The position numbers were made by a program, and so were the translations under genes. 64,000 bases of DNA from Leptasterias polaris (taxonomy: Eukaryota; Echinodermata; Asteroidea; Forcipulatida; Asteriidae): NCBI GenBank assembly GCA_037783415.1, contig JAZGTN010000029.1:1116001-1180000 (forward strand). Direction: 5' to 3'. Below, in pieces: positions 25,343 to 37,053 of the stretch. Below the pieces are notes generated by a model. It did not search any database, was not told the origin of the DNA, and worked only from the letters and a program-made list of their open reading frames with translations. Position 1 is the stretch's first letter, and each line of letters opens with the position of its first letter.

Positions 25343-27029
25343 CATGAGTGATGACGTAACTGGGCTGTTCGAGAATCTTTCTGAAAAGCACCGAGAAGAG
25401 TATTAAAAAATGTTTACACTAATTAAAATCTGTTTAATCTCACGTGAACTCAATTTCCTCAGTGATTGAAAACATTTTAAATAAATTTCAGCAAAGATTA
25501 TTAATGTTGTCGTTTTCGTTCAAGTAGATCTACAATACAAATGTTGTTTCAATTACTTGACAACGTTCGAGCTTGTAATTTGTGTTATACTTATCTATTT
25601 TATTAACTGGTGAGCCTACAAGATACACTTGTTATTTTTGTTGTAAAATGCCCTTGTACATAATTAAGTATGCAGTCAATAATATATTTTTAAAAAGTGT
25701 TGGGCCGAGCGGAGGAAGGCTAGGTGGGGTTTTGGCTGAGATGAGCTGGCCCCACACTTTGTCTTCGCTGCCATATAGCGACAGTACACTATCATATGGG
25801 TCCATTGGGAGAGAACGGTGTCCAAATCAGAGAACAATCACAACTAAGATTTCAGTTGAAAGTGTATTTTCTTTCATGAATCAGCCGAATAACATCTGTA
25901 TAAGATGTGTTTCTTTTCAAGACGAACCGAATCATATCCCTAAAGGCTCGATGGGGAATTTTTTTCTAAGCGCACCGTTGGCGCCGACTGTTTTCTGAAA
26001 TCGAGTCTCGTTGAGTAAAAGCGAGCCAGGCTCTAGGCTTCGTCATTAAGAGCCACTCAGGTTCTTCTGTATCGGAATGGGTTGCAGAAGTAAAATGATA
26101 TAGAGATAGATGATGGTGGGATTAATGCATCCTGACGCGTGCGTAGTCCCCGGGATGTACGTGTGTTGGAGAATACACGCCACAAGTGTTCAAGTGCGGG
26201 GTAACGAACATGCGGACGGATCACTGCTGACACGAAGCCGAAACTTGCAAAACTTGCGGGTCATGGGGGCCTTGCTGAAACGACGGTTTGAGCTACGGCT
26301 CCAGTTTGAGATCCGCCGATTATTTTTGAAAACGTGCACTTTCGGTGTGTGGTTTTAAACAGATGGACGAAGCCTATAAGCTGGAGCCCAAGCCGATGCC
26401 TTGGTTTCGAAAAGAGACATGGTTTCCTCATCCAGTGATTTAAATCACGGATTATTGAAAAGCAAATTAAAAACTGTTCACAATTGGTTTTCGTAATGTC
26501 AATTTAACGATTGATTTTACAACTGGCCCTCCATACTTTACACCTACTTTGTTTTGCCTCATGCAAAGACAAGTCTGTGTGTGTAATAATATATTAAGAT
26601 ACGATATTCATAAATACTATTGCCAACAGAGAAACTTGTTGAAGGTAGTGGAAGTCAGTGCATTTGCAAATGTCATAGAACCTTTTCTTTTGTGACGTCA
26701 TTAGCCGCGAGTGTTGCCTACCCAGTAGTTTGCAAAAGTACGGACGGACTCGCTGCAAAAAACACCCTCATTTCCCCTCCCCTTTTTAACATGCGTAAAT
26801 GATCAGATTATCCATGTCGCTGTAAAGTCAACGTCACACATTATAAGCGCACATAGTCTTCATACAAAACGGTAACAAATGTTGTTGTTTTTGTTGATTT
26901 GTTTTCATTTAAGGGCATGATTGTGATCACGCTTGGACGTTTGTGATATTCTCGGACGACCAAACAAAAAGAGGTCAGAATTTGTAATAAAGAAAGTCGA
27001 GTCTTAGATCTGTTTACATTCTTAAACAC
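25343..27029. other. No recognisable gene or repeat
   Basis: The frame of 138 codons at 25582-25998 shows no family features. Confidence 0.45.
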
Positions 27030-27645
27030 AAAATGTAGTTTAAAAACTTGCACACCCTACAGCTCCTACAGAATCAAGCTGCCCGTCTAATCTACAAGAA
27101 ACCTAAATATACGCATACATCACCTCTCATCCAGTCCCTGCACTGGCTACCGGTACCTCAAAGAATTGAACACAAGACTGCTGTACTTACATATTAATCC
27201 TTATCTAATCTAGCTCCATCGTACCTTTGTAATCTACTCCACACCCGTCAGTCTTCGTACAACTTAAGATCCACTTCTGCTGTAGTATTGACTACCCCAC
27301 GATCTCGCACAAATATTGGCTCTAAAGCTTTTGCAGTCACTGGACCGAAATGCTGGAATCGTCTCCCTAATTTTGTTCGATCAGTGAACACCCTCAGTAC
27401 TTTTAAATCTCAACTAAAAACCCACTTGTATCCAAAGTTATGCTAATATTATCTTGAACTATATGAACATTCATAAGTATTCACTTTCTGTAGTTGGTCT
27501 CTTTTTGTTGAGAACATTTGTATAATGTATAGTTTTGTATCTGTAATTATTGTTGTTGTTTGTTTAAGCGCTTTGTATCTACCTTTGTAAAAGGCGCTAT
27601 ATAAATGTTATTATTATTATTATTATTTATTATTTATTATAAACT
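27030..27645 (+). pseudogene. Dead L2/CR1-type LINE, C-terminal end, 3' UTR and TTA tail
   Basis: Translation gives LQLLQNQAARLIYKKPKYTH, then PLIQSLHWLPVPQRIEHKT, a stop near 27194, then PSYLCNLLHTR and SKAFAVTGPKCWNRLPNFVR followed by FKSQLKTHLYP. This series is diagnostic of the end of L2/CR1-clade polyproteins. The 3' UTR ends in AAGCGCTTTGTATC and GGCGCTATATAAATG with a TTA tail, as in the SINEs here. It is 5' truncated and inactive. Confidence 0.88.
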
Positions 27646-27711
27646 TGGACGTCTAAAAGTCACAATTAAAAATTTCAAAAATTATGTTTTGCTGTTGAAT
27701 TGTCTTCCATG

Positions 27712-27800
27712 TGTGTGTTTGTTTATTTGTTTGTTTGTTTGTTTTTTGTTTGTTGGGGTGTTGGGTTGTTTGTTTGTTTGTTTGTTTATTTGTGTTCTTT
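27712..27800 (+). repeat. Degenerate TTTG microsatellite
   Basis: TTTG units with GGGGTG interruptions, very like the array at 17391-17495. Open frames over it are artefacts. Confidence 0.9.
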
Positions 27801-28484
27801 CTTTTGGTTTGTGTGCCCGACCTGACGCTGTGGCAGAGTCTTTGTGGTGACTACATCTTTTCAAATGTGTACAGTGAACTTGTAAATTTCGAAGATAATT
27901 TTCCCAACAGCTGGCATCAAAGCTTACAAATCCACATCAAGCACAAAGTAATTTTTTTGCAAAATCTTGATTTACGGAAGAAAAAATAACCAGGCCTCCG
28001 TATTTGCCTTCAAACATAAATAACATTAATGTGTGACACAAAAGAAATGCACCTAGGATGTCATTGATATAGTGATCTTAATTCAATCTGAGCCACCGGT
28101 AGTTCTTTATGGTAGATTATGATTTTTTTTGCGAAGGGAAAAAGAAATAAATGTATGTCGAAATATCTGAATTTGTGACAAGGCAAATGTCTGTGGAAGT
28201 TTTTTTTTTTCTTTCTTCTTCTTCGTCTTTTTTCTTTGCCTGCAGGAAAGATTTGTAAGGTGAAATTCGTGTCAGCCAGGGGCGACTTAAACGAGAGCCG
28301 GAGCAATCACTGTATGCACTGACCCATTTCAAACCTCATTATCCGTAATGGTTTCTCGCGAGATGGAATGGAACGCTTTTTGATATGACATTTTATGGCC
28401 GGGATTGAGTTGCAAGTGTAGTACGTGTTTCCGGAGATGACAGCGCAATCACTGTCTTCTATTGTGTTAGGTTTGTGTCTTCCA
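27801..28484. other. No recognisable gene or repeat
   Basis: This AT-rich stretch includes a T12 run and a pyrimidine-rich run near 28200-28235. Confidence 0.5.
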
Positions 28485-28505
28485 CCCCCCCCCCCCCCCC
28501 CCCCC
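28485..28505 (+). repeat. C21 tract
   Basis: A pure homopolymer. Confidence 0.9.
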
Positions 28506-28650
28506 TTCTGTGAAATACCGGCTGCTCTTTGCAGAGCACTTTGCATAAACACGTACAGTCAAACCATGCACATGTTGCCGACTATAGTGACAAGGTGATG
28601 TAAGGCTTGTCGATCCTCATCAAAACGACTTACACGGTCGTTGTCACCTC

Positions 28651-29513
28651 TGCTGTATAAGGTTGGCACTTGGTACCTGCCCCCAGACCACTGATGTATC
28701 AGGTTGGCAGTGGCATCTGCCCACTGGTGTAGTGGGTCGGCAAATGGCATCTGCCCCAGCCCACTGGTGTATCGGGTCGGCAAATGATATCTGCCCCCAG
28801 CCCACTAATATTGGGTCGGCAATTGGCATCTGCCCCAGCCCACTGGTGTATCGGGTTGGCAAGTGGCATCTGCCCCCAGCTCACTGGTTGGGTCGGCAAA
28901 TGGCATCTTCCCCCAGCCCAATTGTGTATCGGGTTGGCAAGTGGCATCTTCCCCCAGCCCACTGGTGTATCGGGTTGGCAAGTGGCATCTGCCCCCAGCT
29001 CACTGGTTGGGTCGGCAAATGGCATCTTCCCCCAGCCCAATTGTGTATCGGGTTGGCAAGTGGCATCTTCCCCCAGCCCACTGGTGTATCGGGTTGGCAA
29101 GTGGCATCTGCCCCAGCCCACTGGTGTATCGGGTAAGCAATTGGCATCTGCCCCAGCCCACTGGTGTATCGGGTTGGCAAGTGGCATCTGCCCCAGCCCA
29201 CTGATGTATCGGTTTGGCAAGTGGCATCTGCCCCAGCCCACTGGTGTATCGGGTTGGCAAGTGGCATCAGCCCCAGCCCACTGGTGTATCGGGTTGGCAA
29301 GTGGCATCTGCCCCAGCCCACTGGGGAACCGGGTAAGCAAGTGGCATCTGCCCCAGCCCACTGATGTATCGGTTTGGCAAGTGGCATCTGCCCCAGCCCA
29401 CTGGTGTATCGGGTTGGCAAGTGGCATCAGCCCCAGCCCACTGGTGTATCGGGTTGGCAAGTGGCATCTGCCCCAGCCCACTGGGGAACCGGGTAAGCAA
29501 GTGGCATCTGCCT
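28651..29513. repeat. 40-bp minisatellite with higher-order structure
   Basis: The unit is 40 bp (GTGGCATCTG, CCCCAGCCCA, CTGGTGTATC, GGGTTGGCAA) and repeats about 21 times, less regularly on the left. Two higher-order units are present: a 119-bp block at 28861-28979 repeated at 28980-29098, and a 160-bp block of four variants at 29181-29340 repeated exactly at 29341-29500. The common unit lacks stop trinucleotides on both strands, so long frames (up to 285 codons) are open in all six readings. They are almost certainly not genes. Confidence 0.95.
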
Positions 29514-29899
29514 TCCGCGGCTTTTGGACCCTCGTTCGAATCCAGTCTCGTATCAAATCCTCGTTTGTGTATTGAGTTTCCAGCCCCTACGTGTTTTTGC
29601 TTCCCTGTTGGGTTCCCCCCACCCACGTCTTAAACTGATGTAATCATCTTATGTTCTCAAGAATCTCTAGGAATGGGAGTTGATCGGGGGGGGGGAATTA
29701 ATCACCTCATTTATGTAATGCGAGAAGGGATCTCATGGAATCACTCTCTAGATTTGTTCATGCAGTCAAGACAAGTAATGGATAGTGCTCGCAAGATGAG
29801 AGTGAATTGTCAGACTAATTGTGTAACGTCATGTACCCGGATAATACTAATAGTAAGAATAATAGCTTTATCTAAATGTTTGAATTATGAAGCCCGTGT
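29514..29899. other. Unique flank of the minisatellite, no gene
   Basis: CTCGTTCGAATCCAGTC at about 29531 looks like an isolated B box, perhaps a SINE scrap. Nothing else was recognised. Confidence 0.4.
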
Positions 29900-30240
29900 A
29901 TGAAGCACCTTGTAAGGGTTTGCAATGTGCTGTGGCGCATTCACAGGCCGGAAAATTTCATCTTTGAGAGAGCAAGGCCATTTTCATTTTGCAGAGGGCG
30001 CTGCTGCTGGATAATTTTAAAGTCTTAAAGAAACTTGTGAAGGGGCCCCAAGTCCAAGACGAGGGCAAAGAATACCATGGCCATCGTGGCTTCTGTGTAA
30101 TTCTAGGCCTGCATTTAGCAGTCACTGCTAAAAACGCCGTGGCAAACCCCCTTTCTTGGCGATTTAAAGGTAACTGGGTTCTTTTACGTACATTACACAA
30201 CACACGGGACCTGCGGTACATCCGTACGTCCCATCCGAAC
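29900..30240 (-). mobile_element. tRNA-derived SINE, 3' half, split by a nested insertion
   Basis: On the minus strand, 30136-30240 reads GGATGGGACGTAC, then GGTCCCGTGTGTTGTGTAAT and GTAAAAGAACCCAGT, as in the copy at 54372. The SINE resumes at about 29903-29955, with GCACCTTGTAAGGGTTTGC seen on the + strand. About 180 bp between (29956-30135) are foreign to the SINE and may themselves be a repeat (GCAGAGGGCGCTGCTG). Confidence 0.7.
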
Positions 30241-30887
30241 ACCATAATTCAAAACACCTATAAAAAGTACCATAATTGAGTACAACATTTATCGTATGAT
30301 GGTAAATTAATGTGGCGCAATTCTCTAAAATATTCCCTACCACTTTACGACACTCTACGCAACTCTCCCCACAGATCGTTTGTCTTGAATTCGGTTGAAA
30401 TGGTGAACAAAAATAAACAATTGAACTGATAATGTTAATCTGTTTAGAAAGTGAGTGTATCATTTATGCAATTCAAGGAAATTAAATTTGTATGTATAAA
30501 ATAAAATAATTAAAAACAAATTGATTAAAACCATTTTTTATTTAATTTTTTAAGTTTTTATTGCAGATGCATGTATTCTAAAAGAACTGAAACATGCCAA
30601 GTTGACACAGAATCCATGGAAGGCTTGTATTGCAATGTACAAGTACAGGCACTATACATAAATAATTTGGTAACATCTTACAAACAAGCAAGCAAACAAA
30701 CAAACACCAAAAACAAGCAAATATATTACAAACAATCAAGCGACTATGAGGACAATGAATAATATACTCAGTAAAGGGTCGGTTGCCAGTGATACATTAC
30801 ACTAACTTCGTAAAAATCAATAAAAAATTTCAACTTCTTCTCAAGAACATATTCCAGGCTGTGGATTCTACGGTATGTTATATAGCA
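30241..30887. other. No recognisable gene or repeat
   Basis: AT-rich; AAAC/AAGC simple repeats occur at about 30680-30740. Confidence 0.5.
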
Positions 30888-31113
30888 TAGATAGTTCCCA
30901 GTAGACGCCATCTTTCCGGGCAAATCGCATTTTGGCTTGCAGGCGCGTCAAGCGCTCAAATTATTAACGCAGCCGCGTCATTCACTAACCAATCATGCAA
31001 TGAGTTTGGTGAAATGTGCGCGTGCTGCACGCCGTTCTCACGCGAAACGCATGACTGTGTGTTCCAAATTGCCCGTAAAGATGGCCGACTTACGTCATAC
31101 TGCAACCTATCTA
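30888..31113 (+). mobile_element. 226-bp MITE, copy A
   Basis: The ends are TAGATAG...CTATCTA, and the terminal 35-45 bp are imperfect inverted repeats containing GCCATCTTT and GGGCAAAT. Copy B at 39285-39510 is the same length and nearly identical in reverse orientation. TA flanks GATAG on both sides in both copies, which fits a TA target duplication. Copy A also has TATAGCATAGAT on both sides. No ORF of note. Confidence 0.85.
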
Positions 31114-31432
31114 TAGCATAGATTAAATCAACCAATATACAACCTTTTATTTTAATGGAGAGTGGAAACGAGATTTAAAACATTGCCGCACCAGTTTTGA
31201 CAAGTGTGTGCTTTGTTCATGAATTCACCTCGATACAGTTTATTCTGATCACAGAGATCTCGGAGCATTTTTTGTTGTTTTTGGTGTTTTTCGAAGAAAC
31301 CCGTTTCATTGTAGACGGTCAAGAAGAGCAACCACTTGTGTATCTAATATATGCCGATTTAAGGCCATTTATACAATTTCATGTGTGAAAATATATAAAA
31401 ATATGAATGAAAACAGCTAACTTGTCTCCTTA
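31114..31432. other. No recognisable gene or repeat
   Basis: Nothing supportable was found. Confidence 0.5.
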
Positions 31433-31640
31433 GGGCATTGTATACTTTTGGCAATAGTCAAAGACCAGTATTCTCATTTGATGTATCCCAAGTTAAACCA
31501 ACATATGTATAACAAAAAGTGAAATTTGTTGCTCAACTGGTGATCAAAGTTGAAAGAAAATAATGACAGAAAAACACCATTTTCATAAAATTGTGTGCTT
31601 TAAGATACCTGAAGCCTTTCTATAAGTAAATATATAAATA
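31433..31640 (-). mobile_element. TTTAAAGG-related element, 3' part
   Basis: The + strand reads TTGGCAATAGTCAAAGACCA and then TTGATGTATCCCAAGTTAAA, the reverse complement of the element end at 39770-39921. Left part missing or too diverged. Confidence 0.6.
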
Positions 31641-34495
31641 AATAAAACCAAAACAACATTGAGTTCAATGTAATACGAGTAAAGACTAGGGAAAATCCAA
31701 GCGACTTAAGCACGTCAGAATACATCAAGTGGTGTTTTTTGTGGTAAAAACCTGAAACGCTTCTTCAATCCCGATGAGTCCAACGCCAAATCCCCTTCGT
31801 TTTGTAGAACACATATCCGCTGGTGCATTAAGGGCTGGTTGTGACAGTAATGGTCTTTACCACGCCTCCTTGCACACGGCTAAGTGATGAATTACACACT
31901 GAACCGGATCGCGATCACAGTGCATAATGCACCAGACTATAGGGTGGCTTTGCGGCATTACGTATTCCTCACCACGAGTCTAATAATATTAATGAATACG
32001 ACATATTGATTGTGCATGGCTTATTGTCGTCTCCGTTCAACACTTAGGGAGTTTGAGTTATGAGATTTAACGGTTGAGAGCGATTATTTTGGGAGTAACA
32101 TACATAATTCCTTTGTTATATTCCAATTCTAGCGCCTTGCTGATGTCACCAACACAGACTTTGGAACTTCGTGCATTTTTAACTTGATAATCGGTTAAGG
32201 GCAACCTCGTGTTTCTGATGCAAGAATGACCCGATTTGTCATCCATGCGTCTTCCACACTCTCATGCATGCAGCGATGGCATTTTCATCTCCCGGGACGG
32301 TGCTCTTTTATACAGAAATGCAGCCCCCATAACGCGGTGGGTTCAACTGTCAACATCAGTCTGGGAAACTGTGGGGAAATACGGTCAGGAGAAAATTGAT
32401 ACCCTAGTTTTAAAGACCAAATCAAAGGATTGGCAGCTATTGAAAATCTAAATTGATAAACCAAAAAACATTAATGACCTTTTAATAATAATATAAAACA
32501 GGAAAATTACAAAAAGAGCACAAATAAATTGGTAAAAAAAGCTAGGATATGGCACAATTCAGAAAATGATAACAGAAGACTCTTACAGGACTCTCCATAC
32601 AGAAAAGCACACACATATTACAATGGCCATACCAATACCAAGCAAATAGAGAAATATTTCCATCTAAACTACACTCAAAGTCAAGCATTTGAATACTCTC
32701 CCAAATCACCACTGATTTCAACCGATTGCCGCAATCCATGAACGTGCGCAAAAAAAATCACTTCGCAAAAACAAACAGCGTTTTTGTTGTGTTAAAGAAA
32801 ACGGGGTAACATAATTCACAATGTTTCAGTCGTATATGGTGTGTTAACATGAATTTACTCTTACCAAAAACCCATGGTATTCCTAGCTTTAGTCTACATG
32901 TTGTACTCCTGTTTATAAACTGGATGGTTGGTTACCAACGTGTGCACGTTCTAACTCCGGAGTAGATACTTTTTTTCTTCAATAGTAATTGTTTTGGCTA
33001 TTCTACCCGTATGTGATCTCACAAAACAGAGCCCTCATTTGCCAATCGTTGTACAAAACAAAAATTAACTGGTAAACTCAACTAATTGTTGTTCGATCGT
33101 TTTATTCAGTTAAGAATATAATGTGTAAAATTAACTACACAGCGTGGAGCCAACCTTTTGTCCTTTTACAAGTTGACATAGCGTAAACCTTCTAAAAGTC
33201 TACAAATGGACAATATTTTACAAAGGCAGCAATAGTTCGCAAAATTTTTGATCGAGTGAACTGACACGATGAACATCTTACAAACCCTGGTGGCAGGGCG
33301 TGGGTGTACTGTGTATGCAAGCGTTTTACATTAAAACAAAAAAGTGCCGTGAGATAACGTAAGGCTACGCCTACGATTTTTGTTTCTTCTTCTTTTTATA
33401 TAATATATGTTTTATTAATGTTTTTATATTTTGTTAAAGACTTCTGTTTTGCCAAAGGTGGGCGAATGGCCGTAATGCCAAACGATAATGGATGTCTGGA
33501 AACCACTGGCAACCCTAAACTTGAAAATTATCTTCAAAAACATCACTCAGGTGGCGACAAATGGAAACAAAGAAAATAATGCAAAATTATCCCTGAGCAA
33601 TAATCCTGCACGAAGTTCGCAAATGTCATGATGTTTGCATGTTATTGTAACGCAATGCCTTTCAATGACATCGTTTGGGGTTTTTGTTTTAAATCCCCCG
33701 CGTGGCGTGTTAAGAACAGCCCTTTGACTTGCGAATATTCTTATGACAAGATACACTTGCATCCATATAAAAAAAATAAAACTCAATAACAAAACAACGC
33801 TTTCTGCAATATTCTGACTTTAGATTATTGTATAAAACACCCGTATGACATGATTTGTAATGAATTCAATTTTCCTCACAGAGACCCAGACACTCGAGAA
33901 GTCATGACCCTCAATTTCGGCATGTCACTCCGTAGTAGTTCAAACAGGTTCCGGGACTGACTCCCACCTTTGCCATGAATAAAAGTGTATTGTCATAAAA
34001 TGCTACCTTCTATTGGTTTGTGTACACTTTGCTGTGCCTATGGCAAGTCACGGCTATGTGGGTTTTTTGTAAACATGCAATGTCATGACTTAAATCGTCA
34101 AGGCGAGACTTCACTGTTAGCCATGAGGAATGGTGAATTCTGACGACGAAGCGTCCCCACCCCCAATTACAAGAAGAAGAAGAAGAAAAAAAAATCGTAG
34201 TTATTTCATTTGGTAAACACTGTCTGCTGCGTGTTCCCCATCAATTAAAATTCGGAATAAAATGTTGCCACACAAAAAAAGGCTTATCCAGAGTTCGCTT
34301 ATCAAACAAATTACCCGTGTTTGCTATACATGTATTTTGTTTCGAATAACATCAAACTCATAATTGATGATACATCACGTGTATAATTGTCCGTACGTAG
34401 AAGTAATATTATACTACGCTGCGTTATTGACTTCTCTCATGAATATTAAATATACTAAAAGTCCGGCGATACTGAATTTTGAAATAATCCAGAAT
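31641..34495. other. No recognisable gene or repeat
   Basis: Mostly AT-rich, with GAA repeats at about 34171-34185. Open frames stay below 85 codons. Confidence 0.5.
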
Positions 34496-34862
34496 ATACT
34501 AGGAAAATATTAGAGACACAGATAGCTGAGGGGATTGTGCCTTCTGAGATACAAGTATGGAATTTGGCACACAGTCAGAAGTATGTCATGAGAACGATGT
34601 CTGGCTATAGGGCCATCACAAATTTGGGTTTCGAAACAAATATAAGGTGTTATAACAAGAAATAGCATGCCATTTTGACATTGTTTAGAATTGCTTGTTA
34701 CTGTACCTTTTATTTGTTTTCAAAGTTCAAATCTGCGATGGCCCTATAGCCGGAAAATCTTCTCATGACATACTCTGACTGTGTCCCAAATTCCATGCTT
34801 GTACCACCAAAGGCACAATTCCCCAAAATATCTCACCTATAGTATCTGCCCCACTAGTAAAA
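34496..34862. mobile_element. Foldback element with arms of about 115 bp
   Basis: 34529-34642 and 34712-34826 are imperfect inverted copies: ATTGTGCC / GGCACAAT, GGAATTTGGCACACAGTCAG / CTGTGTCCCAAATTCCATG, TATGTCATGAGAA / TTCTCATGACATA, GGCTATAGGGCCATC / GATGGCCCTATAGCC. Weaker pairing extends outward to an ACTAG at each end. The 70-bp centre is unique. It is a MITE or foldback transposon without coding capacity. Confidence 0.8.
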
Positions 34863-36249
34863 TATCTGGTGATTTTGGGGATAGCTAGATGCACTTGTCA
34901 CGGATGTTCTTGTTCTCGGATCACCCAGTGGCGCACCAAGGATTTAATTTTTTGCAGGGAGCAGAAAATGGAATTCCACCTCATTGTGCTTGGGGTTGAT
35001 GGGGGCGGGCAGGAGTGGGACTGGGGGATACGGAAATAGAACACTTTATACAAACAGCAGGTTAGTCAACATAGCCTATATTTAATTTGATATACTATTT
35101 TTCCCATTATTGTGAACTTTTGGGCCCGCTGGACGCATATAACACGAACATGTACAACCCTTACAAGCAATTCATTTTTATCACTATTAACCCAATTCAC
35201 CTGACGTCACCTGACGAAATTTTTTGCTGGGACCATTTGCAGAGTAGGATTCCCCTTGACAAAACAAATGTTAGTATAACAAGCAATGTTCAGGTTTTTT
35301 TCAAAATGGCTGCTCTTGCAGGGGCAAAAGCGTGTGCAGATCATTCAGCCTTGCTACCAATGGTAGCGCGCCCAACCTCGCTACCATGGGCAGCGAGCCG
35401 TTTCGATACCTCTCATCACTAACCCCCGGTAGGGAAGTACTGGAAACAAAACAACCCCAAAATAACGCTGATTGGCTCCCAAAAGTGACTACTTCGCGCA
35501 CACGCTTGTTAAAACACTATCGAGCGCTTGTAGGGTGACTATCAATTATTTTAACACAATCCACTTCAAACGAATCGTGTTTTACTTGGTTACCCTAAAC
35601 TGATGTCACAACATCAAAGAAGAATGAGAGGGGACCAGCTGCTCCTTGACCTGATGCCTCTTTTGAGGGCTACCACACTTGAACGCGCGCGTACATCGGA
35701 TCGGCCACAGGCATAATGAAAATGCGACATAAACTGGCATATATAGGGATCTATGGTTATGAGCAAGCAGTGCGTGCGGGGGGAAAATTCCGCAGCAAGA
35801 ATGATTTCCTCTGAGAACGAGGTTGTGTCGCGTAGGCCTAGACCACATCTTTATATGCAATATTGACTCCCAAAATGTCAGACCATGGACAAACAGTAGC
35901 CGCGAGTGACGTCAGTTCAAGGGGTCAACGTAAAGGTCATAATAACGCGTCAGGCGATAGCTGCTTACCAAGTTCTCCACGCAGCTGCAAAGGTGTTAAG
36001 CAGGCAAACAAATCATAACCACTAAATCAAGATTGCGTTACAAGCCAAAGGATAATAGCCTTATATTGAGTGTGACTGACACTCAGTTGATTTTGTCTAT
36101 GTATCTGCACATTGTGATGTCAGTTCCCCCATACTTCCAACTTTCTCAAAATAAAGATTGCACCCGACCCCCAGTGCCCTACCACCATAGAAAATGAACT
36201 GGGTTAAGGGTTCACGATGACTCTAGAAATACACCTCAAACTACTTGGT
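34863..36249. other. No recognisable gene or repeat
   Basis: 35346-35396 holds two short near-palindromes built on GCTACC/GGTAGC. The 111-codon frame at 35087-35422 has no family features. Confidence 0.45.
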
Positions 36250-36545
36250 TTACCTTTAATGGCATTGAACAGGTTTTGTAGAGCTGACAAAATAGTCGCT
36301 GCCAGTTGTCATGTTTTGTGAGGTCAACTCAACCATACACATGAAATAACAAACCTGTACAAATTTGTGCTTACTCCATTGTGTGAGTCAGAAGAAAATA
36401 GTGATTTTTTTAAATTTTCAGATACAGTTTTCTTGAATATAACTTCAAATCAGACGAAAATATTTCACATAATAAAAATGGTTTTATATATGAACTTCCT
36501 AATCAGTAAGCTTTCAGACTAAAATTAAACAATGTTGGGTTTTTT
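36250..36545 (-). mobile_element. TTTAAAGG-bounded element, diverged copy
   Basis: TAGAGCTGACAAAATAGTCG, ACATGAAATAACAAACCTGT and CAGATACAGTTTTC are shared with the copy at 42832-43195; the first two are also in reverse in 12706-13070. Confidence 0.65.
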
Positions 36546-36833
36546 AATCCCCAAATCATGTATAACTCCTTTAACATACCGGCAAAGACCCATAGGCTAA
36601 TTGCCATAATAGCATTAATCTTTTTTGAAGAATTACCTTTGAACGGTGAAATGAGCGATGAAATTGGGAAACATTACTCCAGCATACTGGAGACGGAAGT
36701 AGCGACAATTCCGTTCGTGCAACCAATGCATGTGTACATGTATGTGATCACTGGACATTCGCTGCTATCGCTTGATTTCGTCATCTCTTTTTAAGCATGG
36801 TTGAAAATCGATACCAGAAAAAAATAACTCATC

Positions 36834-36965
36834 TGGGCTCCGATTTCACAAAGCACCAAGATCCATCCTAAGTTGTCATATGTTGCCTATAGTAATTTGT
36901 AATGTGACATGATCATACTTTACCAAGCAAGATTGATTTGCAGTTAAGATCAATCTTGGATCTTT
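36834..36965. mobile_element. Possible MITE fragment (GGGCTCCGATTTCACAAAGC type)
   Basis: The left edge is GGGCTCCGATTTCACAAAGC. AAGATCCATCCTAAG and the later AAGATCAATCTTGGATCTTT give partial inverted pairing. No second copy in this window confirms the boundaries. Confidence 0.35.
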
Positions 36966-36978
36966 CACCGTCATTAAA

Positions 36979-37053
36979 CCGTGTGTGTGGCTCCTAATAG
37001 CCCGAGACCTAAATGTTGTCGGCCCTAAAATTTTGTAGCCCCAACTCTGTACC
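36979..37053 (+). repeat. Short relative of the AGCCC array at 44384
   Basis: GTGTGTGTGGCTCCTAATAG, AGACCTAAATG and TTTTGTAGCCCCAACTCTGT match the start of the array at 44370-44480, about 7.4 kb away. Confidence 0.5.

Noticed and set aside
27605..27989. Similar cysteine/valine-rich frames near 27.7 kb
   Set aside because: Translations of the second TTTG microsatellite.
28651..29513. CRISPR-like array
   Set aside because: Repeats are head to tail without spacers and the sequence is eukaryotic; it is a minisatellite.
28699..29556. 285-codon minus-strand frame and several long plus-strand frames
   Set aside because: They follow from the stop-free 40-bp minisatellite unit and are open in all six frames; no start context, domain or non-repeat portion supports a gene.
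30881..31123. 12-bp target duplication (TATAGCATAGAT) around MITE copy A
   Set aside because: It overlaps the element end and copy B shows only a shared TA; the longer match may be coincidental, so only TA is proposed.
35340..35400. Pair of GCTACC/GGTAGC near-palindromes
   Set aside because: Too short and with no second locus in the window to define an element.
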